64,000 nucleotides of DNA from Zavarzinella sp. (GTDB lineage: Bacteria; Planctomycetota; Planctomycetia; Gemmatales; Gemmataceae). The stretch covers positions 248,001 to 312,000 of the forward strand of contig JAWKTI010000005.1 of assembly GCA_041399155.1 (NCBI GenBank). Direction: 5' to 3'. The notes beneath the pieces were generated by a model. The model did no database searches. It saw only the letters and a list, made by a program, of their open reading frames with translations, and was not told the origin of the DNA. Numbering within the stretch: position 1 is the stretch's first letter; every line of letters starts with the position of its first letter. A program made the translations under genes and the position numbers. Shown here piece by piece: positions 26,350 to 35,283 of this stretch.

Positions 26350-27117
26350 TTGACTGTACTTAGCCGCGATGAAATCGCTACCAGATATCTGGAACAATTA
26401 CCCTACGCACCCTACCCGGTGCAGGAAGAAGCCCTGCTGGCCTGGTTTACCAATGATCAGGGGGTGCTGGTTTGTGCCCCCACAGGTACGGGAAAGACGC
26501 TGATTGCTCAGGCGGTGCTGTTTGAGGCCCTACATACTGGCCAGCGTGCCTACTATACCACCCCACTGATTGCGTTGACCGATCAGAAATTTCACGAAAT
26601 ACAGGATGCTGCAGAACGGTGGGGCTTTTCCCGCGACGATGTGGGGCTGGTGACTGGCAATCGCAAGGTGAACCCCGATGCCAAAGTGCTGATTGTGGTG
26701 GCTGAAATTCTGATGAATCGGCTTCTACTGGCGGAAGGCAATGTTGAAGCGACCGCCGTGGTGATGGATGAGTTCCACAGTTTTGCCGATCCGGAACGGG
26801 GCATTGTCTGGGAATTATCGCTTTCCATGTTGCCAAAGACCTGCCGATTGATGCTGCTTTCCGCCACCGTGGGCAATGCGGCCGAATTTTTGAACTGGCT
26901 GGATCAGTCCCACGGCAAGAAGCTGGAACTGGTGGAAAGCACCGAACGCAAAATCCCCCTGACCTATCAGTTTGTGGAAGATCAGTTTCTGGGTGAATTT
27001 CTGGTGGATGCCAGCAAAGGCACCGATGAAACCCGCAAAACACCTGCACTGGTGTTCTGTTTTAACCGTGATGAATGCTGGAGCGTCGCGGAACTTCTGA
27101 AGGCATGGACATTCTGA
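26350..27117 (+). CDS. Ski2-like DEAD/DEAH helicase, N-terminal part (frameshifted gene)
   Basis: The frame has the first RecA lobe: APTGTGKT (Walker A), TTPLIALTDQK, VVMDEFHSF (Walker B variant DEFH) and LLSATVGN (motif III), typical of superfamily 2 helicases of the Ski2/Brr2 type. TTG 26350 with a GGAG upstream is the likely start; the open frame begins at 26263. After LVFCFNRDECWSVAELLK the frame ends, and the second lobe continues in another frame. One missing base in the A-run near 27101 would restore LLKGMDILISEN. Full-length product would be 802 residues. Confidence 0.85.
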   Translation: MTVLSRDEIATRYLEQLPYAPYPVQEEALLAWFTNDQGVLVCAPTGTGKTLIAQAVLFEALHTGQRAYYTTPLIALTDQKFHEIQDAAERWGFSRDDVGLVTGNRKVNPDAKVLIVVAEILMNRLLLAEGNVEATAVVMDEFHSFADPERGIVWELSLSMLPKTCRLMLLSATVGNAAEFLNWLDQSHGKKLELVESTERKIPLTYQFVEDQFLGEFLVDASKGTDETRKTPALVFCFNRDECWSVAELLKAWTF

Positions 27118-28757
27118 TTTCCGAAAACAAGCAACAACTGATTGAGGAATTAAACAAATACCACTGGCCCAATGGTGTTGGGCCGAAACTGAAGCAGATT
27201 CTTCGCCGTGGCATTGGTGTGCACCATGCGGGCCTGTTGCCGTTTTATCGGCGCGCAGTGGAAGACCTGTTTGAGAAAAAACTGCTCAGTGTGGCTGTCT
27301 GTACCGAAACATTGGCTGCCGGGATCAATTTACCCGCACGTTCGGTGGTATTGAAAAGTCTGATGAAAGGCCCCCTGGGCAAAGAACAACTGATCGATCC
27401 CAGTTCCGCCCAGCAAATCTTTGGACGTGCGGGTCGGCCCCAGTTCGATTCGCAGGGATTTGTGTTTGCAGTTGCCCACGAAGATGATGTGCGGCTGTTA
27501 CGCTGGAAACGCCAGTATGATCAGATACCGGAAAACACCAAAGATCCCGGCCTGCTGAAAAAGAAAAAAGATCTCAAGCGGAAAAAGCCAGATCGCAATT
27601 CGCTGCGACAATACTGGAATGCCGCCCACTTTGAAAAACTGCGTACTTCCCCACCTGGCAGGTTATACAGCAAAGGACCGTTGCCTTGGCGGATGCTGGC
27701 CTACCTGCTGGGCTTGTCTGCTGAGGTGTCCCGCATCCGCACCTTCATCCGTAAGCGCATGCTCGATCAGCCACGGATTGCAGCGGGCGAGAAGGTGATG
27801 GACCAGATGTTGATCACACTCCATGAAGGTGGGTATGTAGAACTGAGCCCCACCCCAGTGAAGGATGAGGCGGGGAAGTACCCTGCGGATTTCCGAGCAG
27901 AAATTGCCAAACCCACCGAAAAAATGGCCCACCTGGAGCCGTTCCATGGTGTGCACCCACTTTATGGAGCTTTCCTGGTGCAACTGCTGGGTAAAGCCAG
28001 TTGGGAAGAACGGGTGCAGGCACTGGAAAGTGTGCTGGGATTTCCCAAAAACCTGCTGAAGTTTACCCGCCCGAAAGAGGTATCGCCTGGCCCACTGGAA
28101 ACCGAAGTGGTGCGGCCAATTCTGGAACAGGCAGGCCTGATTTCAACCAAATCTGCTGAACAGGATCAGGAACCCGCTCACGATGAAGAAGCCGAAGAAC
28201 GCTTTGAAACCGTGGAGCGCCGCCGCAAGCAGTTTGAACGCCCACCGGAACCGGAATATGAACCCTGGTTTGCAGAAAAACTGCAAATGCTTTATGGCTT
28301 GCAGCAACCGGAAGTTTCCGACTTAAACGTGCTGCCCGTCTGGTGTGCGGGGGAATTGCTACAGACCTATGGAGGTAATTTCCATCTATATGTGCGTGCG
28401 AAGGATTTGATTCGTCAGGAGGGGATCGTTTTCCGGCATCTGCTGCGACTGATTCTGTTATGCGAAGAATTTGCCCAGGTTACCCCACCGGAGACCACGT
28501 TTGATGAATGGCGTGGGTTTCTGGCGGATGTGGCAATCCGCCTGACTGATACCTGCCGCAGTATTGACCCCACCAGTGCAGAAGAGGTTATTCAACGCGC
28601 CAAGGCCGCAGATGATGTTGCAGGCAAAAAACTCGTCCACCTGCTGCCCGATACATTGTCGGAGATCCCGCATACGGTTAAGGAAACAGCCGAGATCCCA
28701 CCTGCACCCGAATGGAACATGGACGATTTTGCCGAAGGGCTGTTCGATGAAGAGTGA
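27075..28757 (+). CDS. Ski2-like helicase, C-terminal part
   Basis: Sensible reading starts near 27101 at GMDILISENKQQ. It has the second RecA lobe with HHAGLLPFYRRAVEDLF, VCTETLAAGINLPAR and QIFGRAGRPQFDS (motif VI), all characteristic of Ski2-like RNA/DNA helicases. The remaining residues carry a winged-helix and helical region, an acidic segment near EEAEERFETVERRRK, and an unrecognised C-terminal domain. Such proteins in bacteria are poorly studied. The substrate is unknown, with RNA or DNA unwinding as the plausible role. The downstream gene follows after 91 bases. Confidence 0.85.
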   Translation: MLERRGTSEGMDILISENKQQLIEELNKYHWPNGVGPKLKQILRRGIGVHHAGLLPFYRRAVEDLFEKKLLSVAVCTETLAAGINLPARSVVLKSLMKGPLGKEQLIDPSSAQQIFGRAGRPQFDSQGFVFAVAHEDDVRLLRWKRQYDQIPENTKDPGLLKKKKDLKRKKPDRNSLRQYWNAAHFEKLRTSPPGRLYSKGPLPWRMLAYLLGLSAEVSRIRTFIRKRMLDQPRIAAGEKVMDQMLITLHEGGYVELSPTPVKDEAGKYPADFRAEIAKPTEKMAHLEPFHGVHPLYGAFLVQLLGKASWEERVQALESVLGFPKNLLKFTRPKEVSPGPLETEVVRPILEQAGLISTKSAEQDQEPAHDEEAEERFETVERRRKQFERPPEPEYEPWFAEKLQMLYGLQQPEVSDLNVLPVWCAGELLQTYGGNFHLYVRAKDLIRQEGIVFRHLLRLILLCEEFAQVTPPETTFDEWRGFLADVAIRLTDTCRSIDPTSAEEVIQRAKAADDVAGKKLVHLLPDTLSEIPHTVKETAEIPPAPEWNMDDFAEGLFDEE

Positions 28758-28848
28758 ACAGTTCAACAAACTGTGAAAAGCCAAAATTGCCTCTCGAAAA
28801 TCCAAATCGTTTCTGGTAACATCAAGCCACTAACTTTGAGGAATTTCC

Positions 28849-30870
28849 ATGTTGAGAAGGATGTTGGCCACCGCACTGGTGGTGGGTGCAATGGGGCAAG
28901 GAATTCATGCCGCACCTGAATTATTATTGCAAGGCCTGAAAAATCCCGAATCGGTCGTCATTGCCTTTGGTGGCAAAGTGCTGGTTTCTGAAATTGGCGA
29001 GTTCGACAAGGATGGGGATGGTCGCATTGTTGAAGTGGTCGACGGCAAAGCCACCACCTTTGTGGGTGAACTGAATGACCCCAAAGGGATTACCACCTGG
29101 AAAGATTCGCTGTATGTGACCGACAAGACAGTCGTTTACAAAGTGAATGCCAAAGGACAGAAGACCGTTTTTGCTGCTGCGAAGGCGTTTCCCACCGCAC
29201 CGAAGTTTCTGAACGATGTGGTGGCTGATCCAGAAACCGGCATGATTTACGTCAGCGATTCGGGCGATCTGAAAGGCACCGGGGGTGCTGTATACCGCAT
29301 CGATCAGAAAGGGAAAGTAACCCTGGTGATCGATCAGAAGCTATATGCCGCACTGAACACCCCCAACGGTTTGGCGCTGGATGGCAAAAATCACCTGTTA
29401 ATGGGCGATTTTGGTACCGGCATCCTGTACCGAATTGGCCTGAACGACAAAAAAGTAACCAAAATTGCCGAAGGCTTTGGTGGCACGGACGCGGTCAACT
29501 GGGATTACTACGGTCGCCTGTTTTTAAGCGACTACAAAGGTGGCAAAATCTTTGGCATTTTCCGCCCTGGCATGAAACCAGTGTTGGTGGCAGAGGGTTT
29601 TCAGGCTGCTGCCGATATCTGTATCGATCATGAAAAAAACCGCATTCTCGTTCCTGATATGAAAGCGGGTACCCTGTCGAGTATTCCTGCACAAATTCCC
29701 GGTAATGTGATTGATGAATCCCCACTGAAGGTGGGGCAGGAAGTCGCCTTTCCCAACATCAAATGGAGTGGCTGGAAAGGGGAAACCGATGATGGCAAGC
29801 TGAACCCACAGCGGCCGATTGTGCTGACGCACGCGGGGGATGGCACCAATCGTATTTTCATGGCCACAGAACATGGTGTGATCCATGTATTTCCCAACAA
29901 GAGCGATGTGAAAGAAAGCACCGTTTTTCTGGATATGCAGTCGATTGTCACCTACATCGATAAGCAGAACGAAGAAGGGCTGCTCGGATTGGCTTTCCAC
30001 CCGAAATACAAAGAAAATGGCGAATTTTTTGTCTTTTACACCACCAAGTCCGCACCGCTCACGAATGTTCTCTCCCGCTTCCGTGTGAACAAAAACAATC
30101 CCAATCAGGCAGATCTGGCCTCGGAAGAGGTGCTGCTGACCTTCAAAAAGCCATTCTGGAACCACAACGGTGGGACAATCTGCTTCGGGCCAGACGGCTA
30201 CCTGTATGTTACCCACGGTGATGGTGGAAAGGCGGACGATCCGTTTGAAAATGGCCAGAACCTGAAGTCCTTACTGGGTAAGGTGTTACGGATCGACGTC
30301 GACAGCAAATCTGATGGCAAACCCTATGGGATTCCCAAAGACAACCCCTTCGTGGGGCGTGCGGATGCCCTACCGGAAATTTTTGCCTTCGGTTTGCGGA
30401 ATATCTGGCGGATGTCGTTCGACCGCACCACGGGCAAACTGTGGGCAGGTGATGTGGGCCAGAATCTTTATGAAGAAATTAACATTATTACCAAAGGTGG
30501 CAACTACGGCTGGAATCGGCGGGAAGGTGTGCACCCGTTTGGAGCCAAAGGTGTTGATGCGAACAAGCAGATGACCGATCCAATCTGGGAATACCACCAC
30601 GACCTCGGGAAATCGATCACCGGCGGCATTGTTTACCGTGGAAAGGCACTGCCAGAACTGGTGGGGCATTACATCTATGTGGATTATGTAACGGGCAAAC
30701 TCTGGGCACTGAAGTACGATGACATGACGAACAAAGTCGTTGCCAACCGATTGCTGAGCGAAAACATCACCACAGTACTCTCATTTGGTGAAGATGAACA
30801 GGGTGAATTGTATCTGCTGCTCCCCACCCCCACCGGAAAAGGAATCCTCCGCCTGACCAGCAAAAAGTAG
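28849..30870 (+). CDS. Two-propeller PQQ-type sugar dehydrogenase-like protein
   Basis: This encodes 673 residues with a signal peptide (about residues 1-21, ending HAA) and GAGG before ATG 28849. Residues 25-290 form an SMP-30/NHL-like propeller (NPESVVIAF, FLNDVVADPETGMIYVSDSG, NGLALDGKNH). Residues 300-670 are a glucose/sorbosone dehydrogenase (GSDH) propeller with LGLAFHPKYKENGEFFVFY, LYVTHGDGGKADDP and GDVGQNLYEEINI, which supply the PQQ/calcium site in relatives. It likely oxidises sugars in the periplasm or is a structural relative. The fusion of two propellers is common in planctomycetes. Confidence 0.88.
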   Translation: MLRRMLATALVVGAMGQGIHAAPELLLQGLKNPESVVIAFGGKVLVSEIGEFDKDGDGRIVEVVDGKATTFVGELNDPKGITTWKDSLYVTDKTVVYKVNAKGQKTVFAAAKAFPTAPKFLNDVVADPETGMIYVSDSGDLKGTGGAVYRIDQKGKVTLVIDQKLYAALNTPNGLALDGKNHLLMGDFGTGILYRIGLNDKKVTKIAEGFGGTDAVNWDYYGRLFLSDYKGGKIFGIFRPGMKPVLVAEGFQAAADICIDHEKNRILVPDMKAGTLSSIPAQIPGNVIDESPLKVGQEVAFPNIKWSGWKGETDDGKLNPQRPIVLTHAGDGTNRIFMATEHGVIHVFPNKSDVKESTVFLDMQSIVTYIDKQNEEGLLGLAFHPKYKENGEFFVFYTTKSAPLTNVLSRFRVNKNNPNQADLASEEVLLTFKKPFWNHNGGTICFGPDGYLYVTHGDGGKADDPFENGQNLKSLLGKVLRIDVDSKSDGKPYGIPKDNPFVGRADALPEIFAFGLRNIWRMSFDRTTGKLWAGDVGQNLYEEINIITKGGNYGWNRREGVHPFGAKGVDANKQMTDPIWEYHHDLGKSITGGIVYRGKALPELVGHYIYVDYVTGKLWALKYDDMTNKVVANRLLSENITTVLSFGEDEQGELYLLLPTPTGKGILRLTSKK

Positions 30871-31012
30871 TACCTTTGAGGCAGCTAAAACCTTAACTGG
30901 GCTAAGTTGGCGGGTAACATTGTTTTCATTTGAACCTGGTATATTTGGTTCGTCAGCGCCAAGATTTCCATGCCATTTCTTCAGGCACGAAGTGCCGTCT
31001 AATCGTAGCCCG

Positions 31013-31024
31013 GTCCGTGAGGGC
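31013..31024. repeat. Target-site duplication, left copy
   Basis: GTCCGTGAGGGC is identical to 32530-32541 and directly adjoins the left inverted repeat of the insertion sequence. Confidence 0.85.
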
Positions 31025-31198
31025 CATTGATGTGAAGGTCTTGGACATCATTTTTTTGCTCGCTTCATCACCCTAAAGACTGAATCGTGGCAAGTTGTCT
31101 GTTTCAGTTTTTGGGGTTTTGGATTTGGAATTTTTGTAGGATCTGTACGCCCTACTTTGCTTTTTGCCCACTTCTTTTTCCACAGATTGCCCAATAAT

Positions 31199-32161
31199 TC
31201 AGTTAGTCTTTCTAATATCCCCACTTCTTGTTTGATCCCTTGAAGCAGCATCTGCACATCGCGTTCGAAGCAATCGCGTTGCGGCCATCACCTCATCTCG
31301 GATATCTCGCCAGAGCATTTCGCCAGATACTTCATCTATTTTCTTTCCGTTTCCGACCGAAATATGCCATTTGATTGCTTCTGTAATGTTAAATAAAATG
31401 AGGCAAAGCGATGCTTGTATTAAACCAGCCTCTGGACTGGTACCTATCAAGTGACGCAACTGAAACACTTTTGTAATCGTCGCGTATACACGCTCAATAT
31501 CCCAACGATAGCGATATATCTCTGCGATGTCGTCTGCAGGGTATCGTTTCGAATCGGTCAGGTCTGTTAGTAGTTGTATCTGCACTTTATCGCGGATAAT
31601 GCTCAGTCGGCGTACTGCGATCAATTTCGTATTCTTTTGACTTGTGATCCAGCCATGTTCTTCGATAAGTTTTCGGCCATATCGGTCTTTGCCAATTCTC
31701 GCTGGTTTTTCCGGATCTTGAATAAATTGGGTAATGCTTGCAACTCGTAAAACAAAATGGCACCCGTCATCCTTGATCATTGCAATATGCTTGTAGAAAC
31801 CATAGCATCGATCCGCCACAATTAATTTCTCGCCGCAATGGTCTTTCAGCTGTTGCAAAAGTGGAGCTAACAAGCGTGTTTCACTTGCTTCTCCATCCAA
31901 TTCCGAAGCCATTTCCATTACCAGACCAGTACTCAGATTCACTGCAACAAGTGCTTTCCTCCAAGCAATTTTGATGCATTTTGCTTGCTTATTCTTAAAG
32001 GAAGAAGGCCGCATCGTATGCTTAATTACTTTGCCATCAACGGCGACAACAGTAAGTTTGCAAAGAGATTTTGGTAATTTAGAAGTCATTTTTCTTGGCA
32101 AAAGCTTTGAAATAGCCCGATAGGAATGCGAAAGGAGCCCCGCCCCAACCTCTGGCGGCAT
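31199..32161 (-). CDS. IS4-family transposase, catalytic C-terminal part (frameshifted)
   Basis: This frame has the DDE core: Asp in TVVAVDGKVIKH, Asp in LIVADRCYGFYKH and Glu in YRYRWDIERVYATITK, the last matching the YREK-type signature of IS4 transposases. Sensible reading starts near 32090 with PRKMTSKLPKSL. Cut-and-paste transposition by a DDE mechanism is the known role. The N-terminal domain lies in the preceding frame (32079-32444). The break sits at an A5 run around 32085, where a +1 shift is needed. A corrected product would be 414 residues. Confidence 0.88.
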   Translation of the reverse strand: MPPEVGAGLLSHSYRAISKLLPRKMTSKLPKSLCKLTVVAVDGKVIKHTMRPSSFKNKQAKCIKIAWRKALVAVNLSTGLVMEMASELDGEASETRLLAPLLQQLKDHCGEKLIVADRCYGFYKHIAMIKDDGCHFVLRVASITQFIQDPEKPARIGKDRYGRKLIEEHGWITSQKNTKLIAVRRLSIIRDKVQIQLLTDLTDSKRYPADDIAEIYRYRWDIERVYATITKVFQLRHLIGTSPEAGLIQASLCLILFNITEAIKWHISVGNGKKIDEVSGEMLWRDIRDEVMAATRLLRTRCADAASRDQTRSGDIRKTN

Positions 32162-32444
32162 ATGCTAATTTGTCATAAAACGCTTTGAGCGATGTAGGCA
32201 ATTCACCGTTTTCAGATGCATCGATCAGACGAGCCCTGGCAGAGTGATCGGGAGAAATCAGTGAATCTCGCAACAATTGGAAAAATGAAGAGAATGTCAA
32301 AATACGAGTGTAGGTGCGTCCACGATTTGATTGATAGATCGCTTCAAGCGTATTATTTTGGAAAATGTCATCAAGCATGAGGAAAGCGGCTTCGGCTAAA
32401 GGTAGGCGTGATAAAGCCTCTGAAGCGAATGAATTTGAAGTCAT
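32079..32444 (-). CDS. IS4-family transposase, N-terminal part
   Basis: This encodes 121 residues starting MTSNSFASEALSRLPLAEAA. It matches the helical DNA-binding start of IS4-family transposases, with SNRGRTYTRILTFSSFFQLL before the break. It ends at KKNDF by a stop just behind the A-run. It may be non-functional, or programmed +1 slippage could join the halves. The latter is unusual, since bacterial IS frameshifts are mostly -1. Confidence 0.8.
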   Translation of the reverse strand: MTSNSFASEALSRLPLAEAAFLMLDDIFQNNTLEAIYQSNRGRTYTRILTFSSFFQLLRDSLISPDHSARARLIDASENGELPTSLKAFYDKLAYAARGWGGAPFAFLSGYFKAFAKKNDF

Positions 32445-32529
32445 CTGTCAATCCTTGACAAAACATAAAACCTTACTCTTAAAGAACTTAGCCAAATCCT
32501 CCCAGCAGTTCAAGACCTTCACACCAATG

Positions 32530-32541
32530 GTCCGTGAGGGC
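32530..32541. repeat. Target-site duplication, right copy
   Basis: GTCCGTGAGGGC is identical to 31013-31024 and directly adjoins the right inverted repeat of the insertion sequence. Confidence 0.85.
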
Positions 32542-32745
32542 CGGGGAAATGAAACCACAAATTTTTGGCCTGTAAGGCCGTCTGACATCGTAATTCACAC
32601 TTTTTTGAAAACAGCATTTGCCTTACTTGCCTGATTCACGGAAAAATCAAATTCCCAGCACTCACGGACTGGGCGAAAACTTGATGGCACTTCGTGCCTG
32701 AAGAGTAAGCTCCGGGAGTAATTCTTGAAATGATTCGTCCTCGTC

Positions 32746-34278
32746 TTACTTCATAAACAGATCACGGAAGGTCCGATGTTTTTCTTCTAACTGGGGCAGG
32801 AACTTCATTCCAGTGGCGTGATCCTGGGCAATCATCGCATCGCGGATCTCTTCAAGCACATCGCGAAGTTCCTGGGTAGCGGCTGATTGATCTTCGCGCA
32901 GACTGCCTGTTCGTAAAAACACACCTACCTGCATCTTGCGGGAGAGCAGATCCCATTGTTCCAGCTGGCGGATCGCTTCCTGGTAGTTCTTCACACGGAC
33001 AGCAGTCACCGCATCGGCTCGGGCACTTCTAATTTCTTCCATCGCCTGCTTTTTATCCGGATAGTAAATGAACAGTGCGACGCCACTGAATGCAATCAGT
33101 ACCAGTAATGCCACAAAACCCAGCACCGGGCCGGGTACTTTCCGATTCCAGACGGAAACCTGCTGATTCTCCTTCAGTGGGGCACTTTTCAGCAACCACT
33201 GATCCAGCCTGTCAGTGCGATCGGACCCTAATAATCCTGCACCTAATAATGCGAAGAAAGCGATCCCACCCAGAGCCAACGGTTCCAGCACTTCCACTTT
33301 TTCCATCGCTTTGTCGTAAACGGTGGCACCCTGAACGTTAGTTCCTTCTGGAAATGGGCTGGTCCATTCATCAAATGCGTGGGTGTGGCTGGCTTCCTCA
33401 TTTGCAAAATAGAGCGGCTTTTCCATCGCATACGCAGATACCAGCACCACGGCGACGATGCACAATAGCCAAATACTGATGCGCCGAACGCCATAACTGA
33501 CGACCAGCCAAGCAATTAAGCCAAGATTGCACCCCACCACCGATTCGAAAAGGACAAAGGAGGCTCCCACGGAATTGCCATGTTCAAACATCAGGCCGAT
33601 TCTCATCATGCCGGGCAGCACACCGGAGTAGATGGGCAAGCCCAGCCCCATCATCAACAGTGGGGAAAATGGATCATCGTGCCGCATCGTTCGTCCCATC
33701 TGACCGTGGGGAATCCCACCGGCAATCGCTCCAGTCAGCAGGATTGCCACCAGCATATACAAAGCAGAAGAACTGACGGTAATTCGGGCTGCGGTTACCA
33801 GCACAATCCCCAATCTTTTCAACCCAGGTGGGGGAAGTGGTTCATCGTCAATGACCTGTTCATCGTCTTTGAAGCACCATTTCCATAGTTGTCCGCCGAA
33901 CACCGCAATGGCCATTGTGGCGGCCACAAAAACCAGAATCACAATGGGTTCGGACAGCGTGAGCCCATAGAGAAACGACAGCGGATTAAGCTGCGGTGCG
34001 GCCAGAATGAATGATAATACCGTCGCGGGTGGCACACCAGAACGCCGAAGTTCCCGTGCCACGGGAATGACCCCCAGGGCACAAATTGGTAACAGAGAGC
34101 CGATCACCCATGCTCGCAATAATCCCTTGATGCCACTCCCACCGAATAGTTTACGGGTGGCCGCCTGGCCTAACATTCTTCTCATGATTGCGGCAATCAG
34201 GATGCCCGTAAAAATCGTCGAAGAACTCTCAATTGCAGTCTGTGCAGTTCGAAGAACAACACTCCAGAAAATATCCAT
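32746..34278 (-). CDS. Permease of the ArsP/DUF318 family
   Basis: This encodes 510 residues with about ten membrane segments. The first half has GILIAAIMRRMLG, GLLRAWVIGSLLPICALGVIPVARELRRSGVPPATVLSFILAAPQLNP, read in pieces, the conserved permease core of PF03773 where the Cys and Pro motifs lie. Members include ArsP, which exports organoarsenicals, but many have unknown substrates. A C-terminal extracytoplasmic helical domain of about 100 residues (from YYPDKKQAMEEIRSARAD) is an addition in this protein. It follows the MoxR gene by 26 bases and may be the fourth gene of that operon. CTGGAG precedes the ATG. Confidence 0.82.
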   Translation of the reverse strand: MDIFWSVVLRTAQTAIESSSTIFTGILIAAIMRRMLGQAATRKLFGGSGIKGLLRAWVIGSLLPICALGVIPVARELRRSGVPPATVLSFILAAPQLNPLSFLYGLTLSEPIVILVFVAATMAIAVFGGQLWKWCFKDDEQVIDDEPLPPPGLKRLGIVLVTAARITVSSSALYMLVAILLTGAIAGGIPHGQMGRTMRHDDPFSPLLMMGLGLPIYSGVLPGMMRIGLMFEHGNSVGASFVLFESVVGCNLGLIAWLVVSYGVRRISIWLLCIVAVVLVSAYAMEKPLYFANEEASHTHAFDEWTSPFPEGTNVQGATVYDKAMEKVEVLEPLALGGIAFFALLGAGLLGSDRTDRLDQWLLKSAPLKENQQVSVWNRKVPGPVLGFVALLVLIAFSGVALFIYYPDKKQAMEEIRSARADAVTAVRVKNYQEAIRQLEQWDLLSRKMQVGVFLRTGSLREDQSAATQELRDVLEEIRDAMIAQDHATGMKFLPQLEEKHRTFRDLFMK

Positions 34279-34304
34279 GAATCAGCTCCAGGTGCAGCGA
34301 CAAA

Positions 34305-35276
34305 TCAAATAGGAACAGCAACAGATTGAATCAGATCCGGGATCACACTGTTTAGTTCGGTACTGGTCAGTCCCAGCCGAACACCCAGCACGGGTGAGGC
34401 CACTTCCTGGATATCCTGCGGTGTCACAAAAGAACGGTGGTGCAGGTATGCCCATGCCTGAGCGACACGTTGCCAGATCAGCAACCCACGTGGGCTGAGC
34501 CCCAGGGCAATCCGTGGGTGATTCCGCGTTGTGCGGGCCAGATCGACCAGATACTCCAGCACAGACCGCTGAATGGTTAAGTTCTGCACTTCCTTTTGTA
34601 ATTGCAGCAGGTCTTCTGGCTGAAAAACAGCAGCGCTGGCATTTTTCTGCTGGGAGTTCGACCCAAGTGCGGACGTCAACAGATCGAGTTCAGCGGTTCT
34701 GTCGGGGTAGCCCACAGATAGCTTCATGGTAAAGCGATCCAATTGTGCTTCCGGCAGTGGGTAGGTGCCGTGGTGCTCCAGTGGGTTCTGGGTGGCAATG
34801 ACAAAAAAGGTGGCGGGCAGTTCATGCCGAGTGTTATCCACGGTAACCTGCCGTTCTGCCATCGCTTCCAGCAATGCTGATTGCGTCCGTGGCGAAGTGC
34901 GGTTGATTTCGTCAGCCAGCAGCACATTCGAAAACACCGGACCAGTCATAAATTCAAATTCGCGGGTTTTCTGGTTGAAGACGGAAAAACCAGTGATGTC
35001 CCCGGGTAATAAATCGGGCGTGCACTGAACGCGGGCGAATTGCCCACCGATGCCAGTGGCTATCGCTTTCGCAAGCGTTGTTTTTCCCAATCCGGGCATA
35101 TCTTCCAGCAACAGGTGGCCGTTTGCCAGCAGGCAGGCGAGCACCAGTTCAATGACGTCCGCTTTCCCCTGTAACGCACGATTCAGGTGGGCACGCAGAT
35201 CCGCAATCAATTGTTGACCATCAACAACATTAATTGACGATTCCTGTTTGCCGAAAGTGGGTGTGGTTGCTGTCAT
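34305..35276 (-). CDS. MoxR-family AAA ATPase
   Basis: This is a 323-residue AAA+ ATPase of the MoxR type. LLEDMPGLGKTTLAKA is Walker A and VLLADEINRTSPRTQSALLEAM holds Walker B and the following arginine region; LEHHGTYPLPEAQLDRF is a MoxR hallmark. MoxR proteins act as chaperones for assembling or activating partner complexes, typically with DUF58 (VWA-like) proteins. Here it follows the transglutaminase gene by seven bases and the DUF58 gene two genes upstream, the standard MoxR/DUF58/transglutaminase operon. Confidence 0.93.
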   Translation of the reverse strand: MTATTPTFGKQESSINVVDGQQLIADLRAHLNRALQGKADVIELVLACLLANGHLLLEDMPGLGKTTLAKAIATGIGGQFARVQCTPDLLPGDITGFSVFNQKTREFEFMTGPVFSNVLLADEINRTSPRTQSALLEAMAERQVTVDNTRHELPATFFVIATQNPLEHHGTYPLPEAQLDRFTMKLSVGYPDRTAELDLLTSALGSNSQQKNASAAVFQPEDLLQLQKEVQNLTIQRSVLEYLVDLARTTRNHPRIALGLSPRGLLIWQRVAQAWAYLHHRSFVTPQDIQEVASPVLGVRLGLTSTELNSVIPDLIQSVAVPI

Positions 35277-35283
35277 GCCGTTC

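Larger units (their letters stand above)
31025..32529 (-). mobile_element. IS4-family insertion sequence, 1505 bp
   Basis: The ends are 19-bp inverted repeats with one mismatch: CATTGATGTGAAGGTCTTG at 31025-31043 and CAAGACCTTCACACCAATG at 32511-32529. They are flanked by identical 12-bp copies of GTCCGTGAGGGC (31013-31024 and 32530-32541), a target duplication within the 10-13 bp range known for the IS4 family. Inside is one transposase gene on the minus strand, broken by a frameshift. About 170 bp at the left end is non-coding. Intact ends and a perfect duplication point to a recent insertion into the palindromic repeat around it. Confidence 0.9.
30979..32703. repeat. MITE/REP-like palindromic element interrupted by an insertion sequence
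   Basis: CTTCAGGCACGAAGTGCC at 30979-30996 recurs inverted at 32686-32703. Behind it, about 11 bases in, each end has a similar block: GCCCGGTCCGTGAGGGCC at the left and, inverted, GCCCAGTCCGTGAGTGCTGGG at 32654-32674. The GGCACGAAGTGCC unit itself forms a 5-bp hairpin with a 3-base loop. A matching hairpin GGCCTGTAAGGCC at about 32568 is followed, like the first, by GTCTRA. Without the insertion sequence the element would be about 208 bp with roughly 50-bp inverted ends, as in a non-autonomous mobile or BIME-type repeat. Confidence 0.65.
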
